DNA of 64,000 nt, taken from contig JAYESD010000001.1 in the NCBI GenBank assembly GCA_036927565.1, positions 278,391,560-278,455,559 of the forward strand, written 5' to 3'. A program made the translations under genes and the position numbers. This document shows positions 10,091 to 22,840 of this stretch, piece by piece (the first letter of the stretch is position 1; each line of letters begins with the position of its first letter). The notes below the pieces were generated by a model. The model had not been told where the DNA came from, did not search any database, and was given only the letters and a program-made list of their open reading frames with translations. Origin of the DNA: Tuctoria greenei. Its lineage: Eukaryota > Streptophyta > Magnoliopsida > Poales > Poaceae.

Positions 10091-13000
10091 AACCTGCACA
10101 CGTTTCCCTTGCAAACTTGCGCATAACCCCCTGGTCTTTGTATATAAATTGCAAATAAGCCCCTGTATTTATTGTAGCACGCCTGTACTTGCTGTAAATC
10201 ATGTTTTTAACTGGAATATTGCATTTAGACCCTTGTAGCTCACTGGTTCAATGTTTAAACCCCTGAACTCACTGGATTCTATCGTTTAACCCTCTGGGAA
10301 CATCTGTAAAATTACAGAAATGCCCCTAGTGTGCTGTTTTTACATTTAAACCCCTGGAACTTCATTAATATTTATGAAAATGCCCTTTAGAATGTTAAAC
10401 CTACACATTTATGTAAAATCCCTAAATTCAAAGTGCAAATTTCAGATAGGAGTATTTAAAATTTGAATGGGAAAAATAAATCAAAATGGCAATTGAAAAT
10501 CAAACCAATTCAAGCTTCAATAAAAGGAATTCAAAATTCAGTTTTGCTCCTGTTCAAACTGTGCCAAAATAAAAGTTTGAGTTCACCATTAGCTTCCAAA
10601 TATTCAAAATAGCACCCCTGTAAATTTTCATAAAAATTTGGAGCATATTTTCTATTTAATTCAATGGGTACATTGAATTCCATTCAAATTCAAATTTGAA
10701 TTTGAAATTCACCTGAAACTAGAACAAATTTGAAATCAAATTCCAGAATCAGAATCTAAACATTTGAATTGGCCTTTCCACAAAAATATAGAATTTTTGG
10801 ACAGTTATTGGTAGGAGAATTAAGAGACCATAGAAGATAGACTTAAGGGGGCTGTGGGAATCACTCGTCAGTTGGGCTTATACGTGAGTGCTCTGCGGCA
10901 GCTCACCACAGCGACACTGCACCGCATGCAATCGCCAGCGAGTTGCTTGCCAGCTTGAGAACATCCCGGTGTACTCCCTATACCTCACCATCCCTCCTTT
11001 GTTCCTTTCCTCACGCCATCGATGAGGACAGCAGCGCCGCTCGTTTTCCTCCCTCCCGTGAAACAGAGCACCGCTGCCTCCCTTTCCTCCCTGGTGAGCA
11101 CCTTGGTCCTGCATCTTTTCTCTTCGATGCAAACAGCAAAGATGGCATCAAGGCTATGCTCTATCATCTCCACCAATTGGCTCATAGTTTTGCTCATTAT
11201 TTTGCCCGTATTTTGAAGTTCCGCGGACGTCGTCGTGGAGCCGCAATTGGACCACCTCTGTTCCACCGTGAAGACGAGGTTCTAGGACGTTTCACTCTTC
11301 TTCGTCAACTACAGAAAGGTGTGAAAAGGCACATAGATTATGCTGGTGAAGTTTCAGCCCCTATCATGCCTCTTAGCTCCTGTATTTCGAGTTTTATCGA
11401 AGCTAATTCTTACTAAGGTCACTAGGTCATCGATTTAATTCAGTTTCTACGTGCAACCGTTCTTCAATCCAATTAAGGAATATACTCTAGACCTCCAGGC
11501 GCATCAGCTCACCAAAAATGAAAGGAAGTTATCGATAGATGCAGTCAGATTTCAAGTTTTTGCAGCCGCCAATAAAAGATCGTTGGTGCCCCGTTGAACT
11601 CTTGATTATCGGCTATTCCATGGCATTTACACCTTCTAATCATCTTCTGCATGATTCCTAGAATCTTTCCAATCATTATTCGAGGTGTTTAAGCTATGGG
11701 TCGGTAGTTTCGACATCGTCAGAACCCTAGTCGCCGCCACCATCGTCGTGCCGCCATTTCCGGCCGTCGCCGCGTCGATTCAACCCCACCATCATGTTCC
11801 TTGACCCTCAAAATGATTAGTAAGAGAATCTCAAAGAGGGAGATGGCCGGTAGAAGGGATCCGGCAAGCTCGCCGGCGCTGTGCCACCGCGGGGAGCACG
11901 GGCGCCGCCTAGGTTGCGAGGTAGAAGACAACCCCATGTGCCCCGCATGTCAACGACTATTCCCCCCCCCCCCCCCTCGGATCTGTTGTGGCCACCAGAT
12001 CAACTTCGGCTGCACAGGTTAACCCTATGGGCCATATGTGGCCCAGTTGCGATTGGATCATTTTAAATAGTGGGGCCCAGTTGATTAATTCAAATCGTTT
12101 TCCTTTCCAAATAACTCCATAATTTAAGCCAACTTATAAATTCAATTACTCCTATCTTACTTGCCCAAATAATTCCAAATAAATTCTGGTAGACTCATCT
12201 TGGTTCCTTTTTTGCAGTGGTGCAATTTGTTGGTCATGAAAGTCCCAGAATTTTCATAATTAATTCCTTTGAGCTAACTGCTTGGGAAATTAATTACCCA
12301 TGTTCTGCTAATTGGAAAATTCCAAATTTTGGTCAGAACACTCCTAAAAATACACTTGAACTCCAGTAAAAATTTCAAGTTCATTGGACTTCATTTACTG
12401 GACCAAACAGTGTTCAAATCACCTATGTCATTGAAAAATGAAAAATGTACAGCAACATTTTCAAAATTTCTTGCAAACTTGTAAAATCAATTTCTCCCTG
12501 TAGGAAGCTCAGAAAATTATGAAACAAATTTTCCTAGAACCAGTCAGACCTCCTCCACCATGATCACCCCCTGGTAGCCATGACAAAGCTCCAGAATTAG
12601 TACCAAATTTCATAGAAGACTTTTATTTGTTGGAATTTTAGAGATAACAAGCTTCCTTGAACATGTCCAATTATTGGTCCAGATCTTCCTCATAGAACCT
12701 AGTATCCACTGTAAAGATCCCAAAGCCAATTAAAATCAATTAGTAATAGAAATTGTATTTAGAAGTTGATTCATATAGTTCTATGTCACTTATATGCTTT
12801 CATATTATGCACCTCATATAGTGACCGAGATCGAGGAGGATCCAGAGCCCTTGGAGAGTATACTTCCTGAAGCTAACTATCCCTTTGACTCACAGTCAGG
12901 CAAGCCCCGGTTTGCATTTAAGTGCTATTTCAAAGTTTCTATTTGTATCACTTAAGTCTAGGATGATTTTTGTGCATTAGGGCTAAGGTGCTTGTTACTC

Positions 13001-14236
13001 CACTTGCATGATCCACAAATCCCTTGGAGTATTGGGTAGGTCTACAACCCGACGAGTATAAAATGTCATGCTTAAGTTTTCAGGAATCCGGTAGAAGTCG
13101 AGTAGTTGGAATCTACTCGCGAGATAGGATTTTATCACACGGGGTGGATTCAATCAAAGAACGGTTTATGAATATGAAAATGAGACCAAGCAGCGGGTAG
13201 GATGCAACGAGACATGGTCTCACGTGCGTAGCCCTGCTTGTGTCGATTGAGGACCGATCTGTGTGCGGCCCTGCTGGACGAGTTTGAACTGTACCAGATG
13301 CATATTGGACATATAGAACCCAGGAAATCGATGTAACTTGATAACTTGGATGTCGAGGCATAGCCCACTGTCGATAGAGGTGGGTTGAGGGCAGCAAGGT
13401 GTAAATCGGTTGGCAGGCAAAGACACGATCTGTGCGGGGACCTTGTGCCCATGATGGTGGGACCGGTTTGGCGTTTGAGTTTCTTGTGAAAGGTTGTTGC
13501 GTATGAAGTGGTGAGGAGCACGGAACACTCCTTATGCACGGGTGTACATGACGTGTTATTCGGGTGTCTACTGATTGCAATCACCATCCCTCGCGATTAT
13601 TTGAGTACCGCTTGTTCACTGCGCTGTGATGTAGTAAATACTGAAGAAGCCAGGAGAATATGATGTATTGAAATATAATTGCTTTGTAACTATGATTCCT
13701 GTCCAACATGCTCACTAAAATTACTGCTATTAAACTTGTAAGTTGTTGTTAATAACTTGAAAATTAAGGATCAATATGTAGGCGAGTCATTTACTGCTAT
13801 ATCTATTACTATGTTAAGTATCCCTGTATGTAGAGTTCCATGTTTAGGTGAGACGGTTAAGTCTTGCTGAGCCTTCATGCTCACGGTTGCTATATTAAGT
13901 TGTTTACAGGTGAGACGTATGAGGAAGGGCCCAAAGATGAGGCGATGCCCCCGTCGTGGTATACCGCCGAGTGGAAGCTCTGTATGTCGTTGTGTTTGTT
14001 GTGTGCTGCTAGTGTGTAGCATCCCCAGGCTGGACGGGTGCACTTTTGCATAGCTAGGCTGAGAGTTTAGCTATGAATATTACTTTCGCTGTATATCAAG
14101 TATTATAAAAGACTTCCGTTGTTTCTATAAATAAAACTTTTTATTATTTCGTATTCTTTTCGTGTGTGCTGTTGGGTGCCGCATCGCACGACACCATCCT
14201 CTGCAATTCCTGGAATGTGTGGACCCGGTCCTCACA

Positions 14237-14524
14237 ATTTAAACCCTAGTAAATATTATAAATTTTTATTCATGCATATTAACTCTATAAACTCCTAATA
14301 AGATATGTTGTGCATAAAATACACTCTTAAATTAGTTAATTCATGCATACTAATATCTAAAATGCGTAATAAAGTGTATCATTTCATTTGATAATGATTT
14401 GTGAACTAAATATATCATTCTTTCCATATCTATCATTGCATGTGATAATAAAGGAACATACTCTTGCTATTTTTAAATGATTTATAACCTAGGTTTAACT
14501 TATTGTTGCATGTATGACGAATAT
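14237..14524. other. AT-rich LTR-like sequence left of the CACTA element
   Basis: No coding potential. It was contiguous with 22850 onward before the CACTA insertion, because both sides carry the TAT duplication. Its composition resembles LTR sequence, but I cannot name a family. Confidence 0.5.
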
Positions 14525-14699
14525 CACTACAGGAAACGGGCAAACGAGCGTTGGTTTGAAATAAGATCGTCGGAGCCGTCAGACTTAATAAAACAAAAGT
14601 GATAGTTTTTGGAACCCGGCGTTCATAAGTTTATGAGCGTCAGCCAGCCGACATCCTTAATTAAATATGTCAGCTGGAGTTATTAGACCAAAGGTCTTA

Positions 14700-14745
14700 A
14701 GTCTAAAGGCCGTCGGGGCCCGGGGTCCAGCCGACGGCTTTAATG
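14700..14745. repeat. subterminal inverted repeat of CACTA left end
   Basis: GCCGTCGG and CCGACGGC flank a GC-rich loop at about 14709-14742. Similar CGTCGG and CCGAC words are spread through the first 230 bp and the last 400 bp of the element. They are the likely binding sites of the TNPA-like protein. Confidence 0.55.
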
Positions 14746-15024
14746 TGGGCCCCGCGAGCGGTCAAGAAGGGTCCCATGGTTGGAGAGTTATGGTCGTCGG
14801 GTCCTGAGAGAGGAGATGGTGTTATCTTATTGGTGTCGGGGGAGCGCCACCGATGGCCATAAGTGGGCCTGTCTCATGCGGCGTGTTAACCCTAACTCCC
14901 GCCCGCGACTTCTCACTCCCTACCCGTGCGCCCGCCATCCTAGCCTGTGCGTCGCGCGCTGCCACTCGAGCGTCGTCGCTCTCCGACGCCCGCCCTCCGG
15001 CCCCTGGCGCCCGCCCTCTGCACG

Positions 15025-15116
15025 CGTGACCACCCCCCCCCCCCCCCCCCCGCCCTAGCTCCACCCGCGTGTCGCCGTCCTCCGGCCCTCCACCCCCCCC
15101 CCCCCCCCCCCCCCCG
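15025..15116. repeat. two long poly-C tracts
   Basis: Runs of about 20 or more C occur near 15029-15050 and 15092-15114 in a GC-rich part of the CACTA element. Their exact lengths are prone to sequencing error. Confidence 0.7.
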
Positions 15117-15204
15117 GCGCCCGCCCTCCGGCTGCTTCAACAAAAAGAATCAGGCAAGGTAAAATCTAATTATTAGTTTTATTTCTAGCTATTAGTTTAA
15201 TTTC

Positions 15205-15480
15205 TAATGTATATTTCTAGCTATTAGTTGCATTTGTAGCTATTAATTAGTTGAATTTCTAATGTATGTGTCTAGCTATTAGTTGCATTTGTAGCTAATA
15301 ATTAGTTGAATTTATAATGTATGTTTCTAGCTATTAGTTGCATTTGTAGCTATTAATTAGTTGAATTTCTAATGTATGTTTCTAGCTATTAGTTGCATTT
15401 CTAGATATTAATTAGTTGAATTTCTGATGTATGTTTGTAGCCATTAGTTGCATTTATAGCTATTAGTTGAGTTAAAATGT
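15205..15480. repeat. 55-bp minisatellite inside the CACTA element
   Basis: About five tandem copies of a 55-bp AT-rich unit (ATGTATGTTTCTAGCTATTA, then GTTGCATTTGTAGCTATTAA and on) with few differences. It lies just upstream of the transposase start, in the leader or first intron. Confidence 0.8.
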
Positions 15481-15727
15481 ATGTTTGAAATGTATTTTAA
15501 CATACATTTTTAGCTATTAGTGATAGCATAATTGATTGATTCTTTTCTTTCTATACTCTTATTATAAAATTGCGGTTATTTTTATTGTGTTATGTTCACT
15601 AGGTAATGTATAGTGAGTCTCCGTGTCGTTATCCATGAAAGAACGATACATCTTATATATAGTTCTATGGTTTGTGTGTATTATATATTAGATTTTTTAC
15701 ATTTCTGCTTTGAAGGTATAAGCTAAA

Positions 15728-18700
15728 ATGAGTGACAATTGTAAAGCAATGTATGATGGTTGGAGTTCAAGTGGTGCGCACAGTATGAAATGGGCTCGTA
15801 TCGCGGATGTTTTCATCAACCAAGCCTTTGCTAGTGGTGCTCATCTTGTGAAGTGTCCTTGTAGAAAGTGTCGGAATCGTCAACATCTATATAAGGATGA
15901 ATTGAGTTGCACCTTTGCAAGCACGGTCTTATGTCGGACTACCTAGTATGGCACGAGCATGGGGAGATAGTTCATGACAATCAGTCGGACAGAAACAAGG
16001 ATGATGATCGATGGATGAGATGTTAGCGGACATTGGTAGAGAGTATGAAGAGGGGTCAATGCCGAAGGAGGTGAAGGAGTTTTACGACCTTCTTGCCGCC
16101 TCAGGTGAAAAAGTGCATGAGAGCACCAATGTGACCATTCTACGGGCGGTGACATGACTTATGGCGATGAAGTCCAAGTTCAATTTCGCAAATAATTGCT
16201 ATAATGGTATCTTGAAGCTGATTAGTGATCTCCTTCCATCTGGGCATAAGATGCCAGAAGACATATACCACTCTAAGAAGCTTTTGAGCGATTTGGGCAT
16301 GAACTATAAGAAGATTGATTTGTGCGATAATAATTGCATGTTGTTTTGGAAGGAACACATGAACGATACCCATTGTATGCATTGCAATGCATCTAGATAT
16401 GTCAAGGTTCTGAATGATGATGGAGAGGAAATAACTACAAAAGTACCGATTAAATAGCTTCAGTACATGTCTGTCACAACATGGCTAAAACGGTTGTTCC
16501 TGACCCAAGAAACAACAAAACAGATGAGGTGACATTCTAAAGGGATGCGTGAGAGCGATGACAAAGATATTATGACGCATCCTTCTGATGGAGTGGCATG
16601 GCAAGCTCTAGACCGTTTTGATCCGGGGTTTGCAAGAGATCGCAGAAATGTTCGTCTTGGATTGTCAACAGATGCGTTCACTCCTTTTAGCACCAGTAGC
16701 AGCTCATACTCTTGTTGGCCTATATTTATCATGCCATACAATCTTCCTCCCAACATGTGCATGAAAGAAGGATACATATTTCTCACGGCTATCATTCCTG
16801 ACCCTAAACATCCTGGGAAGAAAATCAATGTGTTTATGCAGCCGTTGATTGAAGAGTTGAAAGAGTTATGGCATGGTGTAAAGGCATATGACAATCATCT
16901 GAAATGTGAATTTACTTTACGTGTCGCGTATCTATAGTCGATCCATGATTTGTTGGCATATGACATTTGGGATGGTTGGTGTGTTTACGAACAATTGTGT
17001 TGTCCCATATGTATCGCTGACACTAATGCTATCAGGTTAAAGTATGGAAAAAAAAAGTCAGCTTCTTTGATTGTGATCAACGATTCCTTCCTACAAACCA
17101 TCCTTTCAGGAGTTATACACAATCATTCTGGAAAGGCAAAATGGTTAGAAAAGGTATGTCTCATTGATTGACAAGCGAACAAAAAATAGCATGGCATGCA
17201 AAGTTAAAAGAATCTGTTGAAGGTGGTTTCGAAGGGTATGGTACATAACAAAAGTGTACTAATATTTCTTTTCTTTGGGAGCTACCATATGCAAATACAT
17301 TGCTTTTACCGCACAACATAGATTTGATGCACCAAGAGCGTAATGTGGCTGAAAGCATCATAAGCATGTGTTTTGATTTCACCGGTCAAACTAAAGATAA
17401 TATGAATGCGAGAAGAGACTTAGCTAATCTTTATGATCGTCCTGGGCTTGAGATTATAACTAATACAAGTGGAAATGATAGTAGGTCACGAGCTCCTTAT
17501 TGTGTCAAGTCAGAAGAAAGGAGGCAAATACTTACTTGGTTGAAAACATTTAAGTTTCCATACCGCTATGCAGCTAATATAAAACGATGTGTTAACCTTA
17601 GTACTGGTAAATTAAATGGGCTGAAGAGTCATGATTACCATATTATGATGGAGAGACTTGTGCTCGTAATGTTCCGTGACTACTTCAAACCTGATTTGTG
17701 GAACATATTTGCTGAACTTAGCTACTTTTATAGGCAGATATGTGCTAAGGAAGTGTCAAAGAAGATGATGCAACAGTGGAGAAAGAAATTGTTGTGCTTG
17801 TCTGTAAGATGAAAAAAGTCTTTCCACCTGGTTTTATGAATGTTATGCAACATTTGCTAGTGCATTTACCTTATGAAGTGTTAGTATCAGGCCCTGCACA
17901 GTTCAGCTGGATGTATAGTCAAGAAAGGGAATTGAAAAACTTAGAGATACAGTGCGCAACAAGGCAAGAGTTGAGGGATGTATTGCAGGTGCATTTGCAG
18001 ATAAAGAGATTAAAATTTTCTCTATGAAATATTTCTCAACTTAGAGCAACATATGACTGAACTTAAGATTTTTAATTGGAAGGGTAAAAGTATTGGAGCT
18101 GCCAATTCTCATCATATTTCAGAGCAAGAGAGAAACTACATCATGCTTTACATGTTTTTCAACGTGGAGGAAGTGTTACCATATTTTGAAATATTTGAAA
18201 AGTTGTATTGGACATCTTATCAAAGACCTACACAAAGTCAATTGGATAAGATGCGCCAGGATGGCATAAATGGTGGGCTAAGCTTTGTGGCATGGTTTCG
18301 TGAACATGTAATGTTTATATCCGTCTTTTGTCTTCAATCATGGTTCACATGCTTGTCGTAAGATGCTAACTTTGTATATTTATGTAGTGTATGCAAGATT
18401 GCAACATCTCAGATGACTTGCGACAGATTTCGCATGGTTAATTGAAAGCAAGAGAATTTAACCGATACGATATCAATGGATACCATTTTCGTACGGTGAG
18501 TTTAGAAGCAAGTCACCCACTTACAGCCACATCAAACAGTGGGGTAATGATAATGGCAATGAAGGGTAGTGGAGAAGTCAATGCTTACTACGATGTTCTT
18601 CAAAAAATAATCGAGTACACATTTGGTGATTCGAAAGAACTGAAGCTTGTGATTTTTGACTGTCAGTGGTTTGATCCAACATCGGGCATGTGAGTTGATG

Positions 18701-19240
18701 ATTTTGGAATGGTGGATGTTAACCACAACTCGCGGTACACAGCTCATAATAACAATGTTGTACTTACCCATCAAGTGAAACAAGTGTACTATTTAAGTTA
18801 TCCTCATCCAAGTTTAAAAAATTGGTGAGTTGTATACAAAGTTAATCCTGGAGTGGACCATCGTCATTATGATGGATACATAGAGAATCAGGAAGATGAT
18901 GATGGTGGTGTCTATCAAGATGAAGTCGAGGAAGTAGAAGATTTTAGGATATCTTGCGGGATGGGACTAGCAGAGATAGCTAGTGGTACGTTTGAGTTAA
19001 TGTCTGAAGAACATACTGGCATTTCGAGGAAACGTATTTGACGATCACACATGATTATTGAAAAGCGGAAAAGGATTATTTAGGATCAAGAAAGATTTGA
19101 TCAAGACATTGAAGGAGAAGAGTTTGAAGAAGAGATAGAAGAACAAGAGATACGTGAACATCTTCAAGCACGTGTGGCAGAAGCAGATTCTGATGTTGAT
19201 AATTTTTTGTTCTTATTGTACACATTCTGTTAGATTTTGA
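15728..19240 (+). pseudogene. TNP2-like CACTA transposase remnant
   Basis: In order: a transposase-associated domain (15728-15930, with CPCRKC), a frameshift near 15915 after which the same protein continues in another frame (SDYLVWHEHGE), and the Transposase_21 (TNP2) core (16161-17812). The core has PHNIDLMHQERNVAE near 17312 and KSHDYHIMMERL near 17628. A DUF4218-like part (17776-18027, FPPGF..MQHLLVHLPYE) and a DUF4216-like part (18532-18830) follow, then an acidic tail. In-frame stops at 16456-16458 and 16936-16938, plus several frame changes, show decay, although some changes may be introns. The family cuts and pastes CACTA elements. Confidence 0.88.
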
Positions 19241-19291
19241 TTCTTATTGTACGCATTCTGTTAGATTTTGATTCTTATTGTACGCATTTTG
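19210..19291 (+). repeat. 31-bp tandem repeat
   Basis: The unit TTCTTATTGTACGCATTCTG plus TTAGATTTTGA is present about 2.7 times, directly after the TNP2 remnant. Confidence 0.75.
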
Positions 19292-19353
19292 AGTATCTTT
19301 TATTATTTATCATTTGTTTTGTATAACTAATCATTATTTTGAAATTTATGCAG

Positions 19354-22132
19354 ATGTTTAAGCATATCAAACTTGGCAGGAAAAAGCGCAGTGGTAGTTC
19401 GGACCACACTAGTAGTTTGGAGCACATAGGCTTGTTTCAGGTACTTATTTATTTTTAAATACATATTAGTATTATAATTAATTATCTAATATTTGTTACA
19501 TGTTTATTTTCATTTGCAGGGTACAAGCGTAAGTGTGGATAGGCAGAGGCAGCCCATGCAGTGTGTCGCAGAGTTTGAGCCCTCACGAGAGCCAGAGCCG
19601 AGTCTGGCTCAAGACTTGCACGGGGAGGAGATAGATATTGTGAGGCAGTCGTCATAGCAGGGAGGAGACTCAAGTTCAGACATGAGAGACCGCACGATTG
19701 CGACGGTCTTTGGGCGGTCCTCCTCTGAGGGTAGTGATGAGGGGGACGACGAGGGCGGCGATGACCAAGAGGGCGATAATCTCGCGTGAGATAGGAGGTT
19801 GGCAAGACTTATGGAGCTAGCTAAGGTAGGTCAGCCGCCCGCTCGATGCCCTTTCAGATACTATTTCGGATTAATTGATAAGCTATCTTTTATCTTTATT
19901 TTATTGTTAACTAATATTGTTTGAACAGGCTACGGAGGCACCTTTTATGTACTCCAAGCAAAAGCTTGGATGATCAGATAGTTATAAAGTCGAAGGGTAC
20001 TAGGTGCTAGGTCGAGGTTAATTGGAATGGCAGGGGGCATCGACGAGTAATTAACACGAAGTTGGTAAACACCATCCGATTTTGCTTTCCCGGGATGGTT
20101 GTGTTGGACGGTCGAAGAATTGTCGCGCATAGTTGGAATCACTATGCATTGAAAGAGTATGCCCCTACGGGTACTTGTCAGAATAGAGTTTGGGATATGT
20201 TTTGGGTAAGTGTATTCATAGTCCTTCAATTATATTACATCTTGTTCTGATTAACATAAATTGTTGTTTGTATTGCAGGGTGTGATTCGTTTGTGGGAAG
20301 GTGAGAGTGAAGCATATGCAAGAGCGTTTTTCCATGAGTCAGGCAAATGGCGCACAAAAGACTCCTTCTCCGATGCCCGGATCAAAGCTGTGATTGTGTA
20401 CTACAAGACTAAGTTGTTGACATGTATATCAAAATTGAAGTAGCCAAATTACATCTAACTAAGGAGGAGTACTTGAATAGCAACGTGGATTGGATATGTG
20501 TACATCCGGAAGCTTGGGAATGGTTAAGTGAATATTGGGCATTGGATGAGTTCAAGTTAGTTTCGGATAGAAACCAAAAAAAACCGGACGAGCAAGCCTA
20601 GAAAGCATTTCTATGGGCCAGATGGAGATGCGCATATGGAACAAAGAATGGTATGAATTCTTAAAATCATACTTAGATTGCTTCAAATAATTGTATTGAT
20701 TAAACTTCAAATTTTTTTATTGTAGCATGCTAAAACTTGTATCGCTCCTAGCTTTTTTGAGGTTTACCTTAAGGGGCATAGATGTCCCGACCTAAATCGC
20801 CGGAGCAATTATGTGACGAGGCAACAACGCAAGAAGTGGTAAGTATGATCTATCCAAGTCATTTTATCTTTTATTAAATCTACTCATGAACTCATTGTAT
20901 ACTCGTAGGAGAAATATGTTGAGTGCTTCAGGAAAAATCATGGAGTTGAGGTGGATTATGTAAGAGTGTCGTTGGATGTGGGTGCGGCATACGAAGCCAA
21001 TAAAGGTGTACCGCATGGGAGGTATGTGTAAAGATTATGATGTTTCTAAGTTAATGAATGTCGATTCATCGCACTTGTATCTTTTGTAGACTTGGGTTGG
21101 GCGACGGGTATGTGGAGCGTGAGGCCTATGTTAGGCGATGGCACTCCAGTGCTAGTTCTAGTAGGTCCCAGTCTACTACGGAGACGGATGTGTTAAGAGA
21201 AGAATTGAGACGCACTCAGGAAGAGATACAAACGCATTTGCAACAGCAACAGCAGCAGCACCAGACATAGATACAGCAGATGCAGCAACAGATATTGCAA
21301 CAGGTGCAGCAACAGATGCAGTATCTGTATATGGAACAGGTAACATGTAATCTTAACAATTGAGATATTTATTCGATTTTAAAATGTTTCACTTAATATC
21401 TCACAAATAATTTACTTGATGCAATTTTTGGGTCACGGTAGCACCAGTTCTCCGTTCAACGCACCACAACTACCTCAGTTTGACATGATGTCGCAGTTAT
21501 ACTTGTCTGTTTTATTTAAGTTACAATACCCTTTACTATATATGTTAAATTAACTTAATTGAATATCTTTACTTGATGTAGTTCTTCACTCAAGGTGGTA
21601 TGTCTCGTCCAATGCAGCCAGGACAACACATTGGCTCCTCGTCACAGGTATCACCTCATGTCTTATTACATTGAGTTATAATACAAATTTCTAACCATAT
21701 GTGTAACATGGTTCTGAGAGTGGTCAACCATTTGTTCCACAACGTCAGGGATTTATGTCGTTGTTGCCTCCTGGATTGCAGTCGTATTCAGGTGTTCTAC
21801 CACCGACGCTCTTTAATCCGGGACAGACTCACCCATCAACAACTCCGGCCGCAGCGGTATGACTTCTAAATTGTTATTTCTCATAAAACATAGGTTAATT
21901 TGAATAATACTTAGCGACTTTGAGTCAAATTAGCATATGTGTGAGTTTTGTAACAAATAAGTCAATTAGCACATTTTAGAGAGATTAAGACACTTGAATT
22001 ATAAGTATAAATGCAAAGTGTAACTTGTATTTGTTTCTTGCAGGGTTCCGATCATCGACAAGATTGTGATGATTTTCTGAATTTAAACGAGGGAGGCGCG
22101 AGTGGCAGAGGTTCCAATAACATGAATGTGTG
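19354..22132 (+). pseudogene. second CACTA gene, plant transposase (Ptta/En/Spm) family
   Basis: Separate plus-strand exons follow the TNP2 remnant. A first exon starts at ATG 19354 and ends at the GTACTT donor after 19440. Further coding pieces lie near 19520-19790 and 20010-20210, the latter with NTIRFCFPGMVVLDGRRIVA and HSWNHYALKEYAPTG. A piece at 20278-20640 has GVIRLWEGESEAYARAFFHE. A Gln-rich, probably coiled-coil stretch (21170-21340) and Pro/Gln-rich tail exons to 22132 complete it. The match is to the Transposase_24 (PF03004) family. In-frame stops (for example in the 19640-19660 and 21265-21270 regions) indicate decay. Such proteins bind element ends. Confidence 0.75.
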
Positions 22133-22439
22133 AATGTCGTTGTCATTGCCACTTTGTGAACTTTATGTGAACATGTGACCTTTGTTTTCATTTCCATTTT
22201 GTGTTGAACATGATCTTTTGTGATGAACTGGTGGTGCTCGTTTATATAGATATGTGTGAACTTGTATTGTGCTCGCTTATATGTGAACTTGTGAATTGCT
22301 ATTTCTGATTGTAACTGGAACTTGTGAACTGTTGTTTCTGATTGCTGGAACTTGTGAATTGTTGATTGTAACCAGAGGTTGTCCATCTGGGCGGGGAGGG
22401 AAAACAGGTGGTTATTTTTTTAAAAAAAAAAAGGCTCAT

Positions 22440-22840
22440 TGTAGGCGTCAGTTTGGTGTCGGGTTGATGGTCTTAAGGAGCTTAAAGGCGCCAGCTAGGG
22501 CCCACGACTGATGTTCTTAGCCGCCTTAAAGGCATCAGCCGACAGCCTGGCCGACGTTCTTATCCGCCTTAAAGGTGTCATCTTGGGCCCACGACCGACA
22601 CTCTTACGCACTTTAAAGGCATCTGGTTTGCCACCGATGTCTTTAGCTTTTAAATGTGTCGGTACTGTAAATGACGATTTTAAGAAATACAGGTGTCGGT
22701 CCTGACGTCCATACCAGTTTAAAATGTTGAATCTAAATCGTATGTAGTGAACGTCGGTTTACCGACGTATATACATTAAATGTGTCGGTTTCTTTAGGTT
22801 ACCGACGCCTATATGGCCGATGGCCTTTTGCATGATTCCT
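22440..22840. repeat. subterminal repeats of CACTA right end
   Basis: The block GTTCTTAxCCGCCTTAAAGG plus a few bases, with GACG or CGAC beside it, recurs about every 60-70 bp (near 22470, 22515, 22555 and 22605). CCGACG words continue to the terminus. This is typical of binding-site arrays next to CACTA ends. Confidence 0.7.

Larger units (their letters stand above)
7864..14236 (+). mobile_element. 3' end and long LTR of a Tekay-like chromovirus
   Basis: The last bases before 8111 retain the decayed end of a gypsy pol reading (near 8070-8105, ISGRDSF between stops) followed by AAGGGGGTAGA. This is the usual junction of polyprotein, purine tract and LTR in Tekay/del elements. An LTR starting TGTAACATCCC follows. 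The Tat element upstream appears inserted in or joined to it, since only about 250 bp of its internal region remain here. No domain beyond the last few codons is readable. Confidence 0.65.
8111..14236 (+). repeat. very long LTR, Tekay-like
   Basis: It starts TGTAACATCCCAA right after a purine tract and probably ends GGTCCTCACA at 14236. At about 6.1 kb it is longer than most LTRs of this group (about 3-4 kb, from memory), so it may contain older insertions I could not delimit. It has a duplicated TATA segment (8784-8872), degenerate repeats (about 9630-10090), an AT-rich part (10400-10800) and a homopolymer C tract (about 11961). Open frames in it look like chance. Confidence 0.55.

Noticed and set aside
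13113..13587. Three overlapping minus-strand frames of 100-155 codons
   Set aside because: They lie inside the long LTR. The overlap in all frames and lack of domains point to chance.
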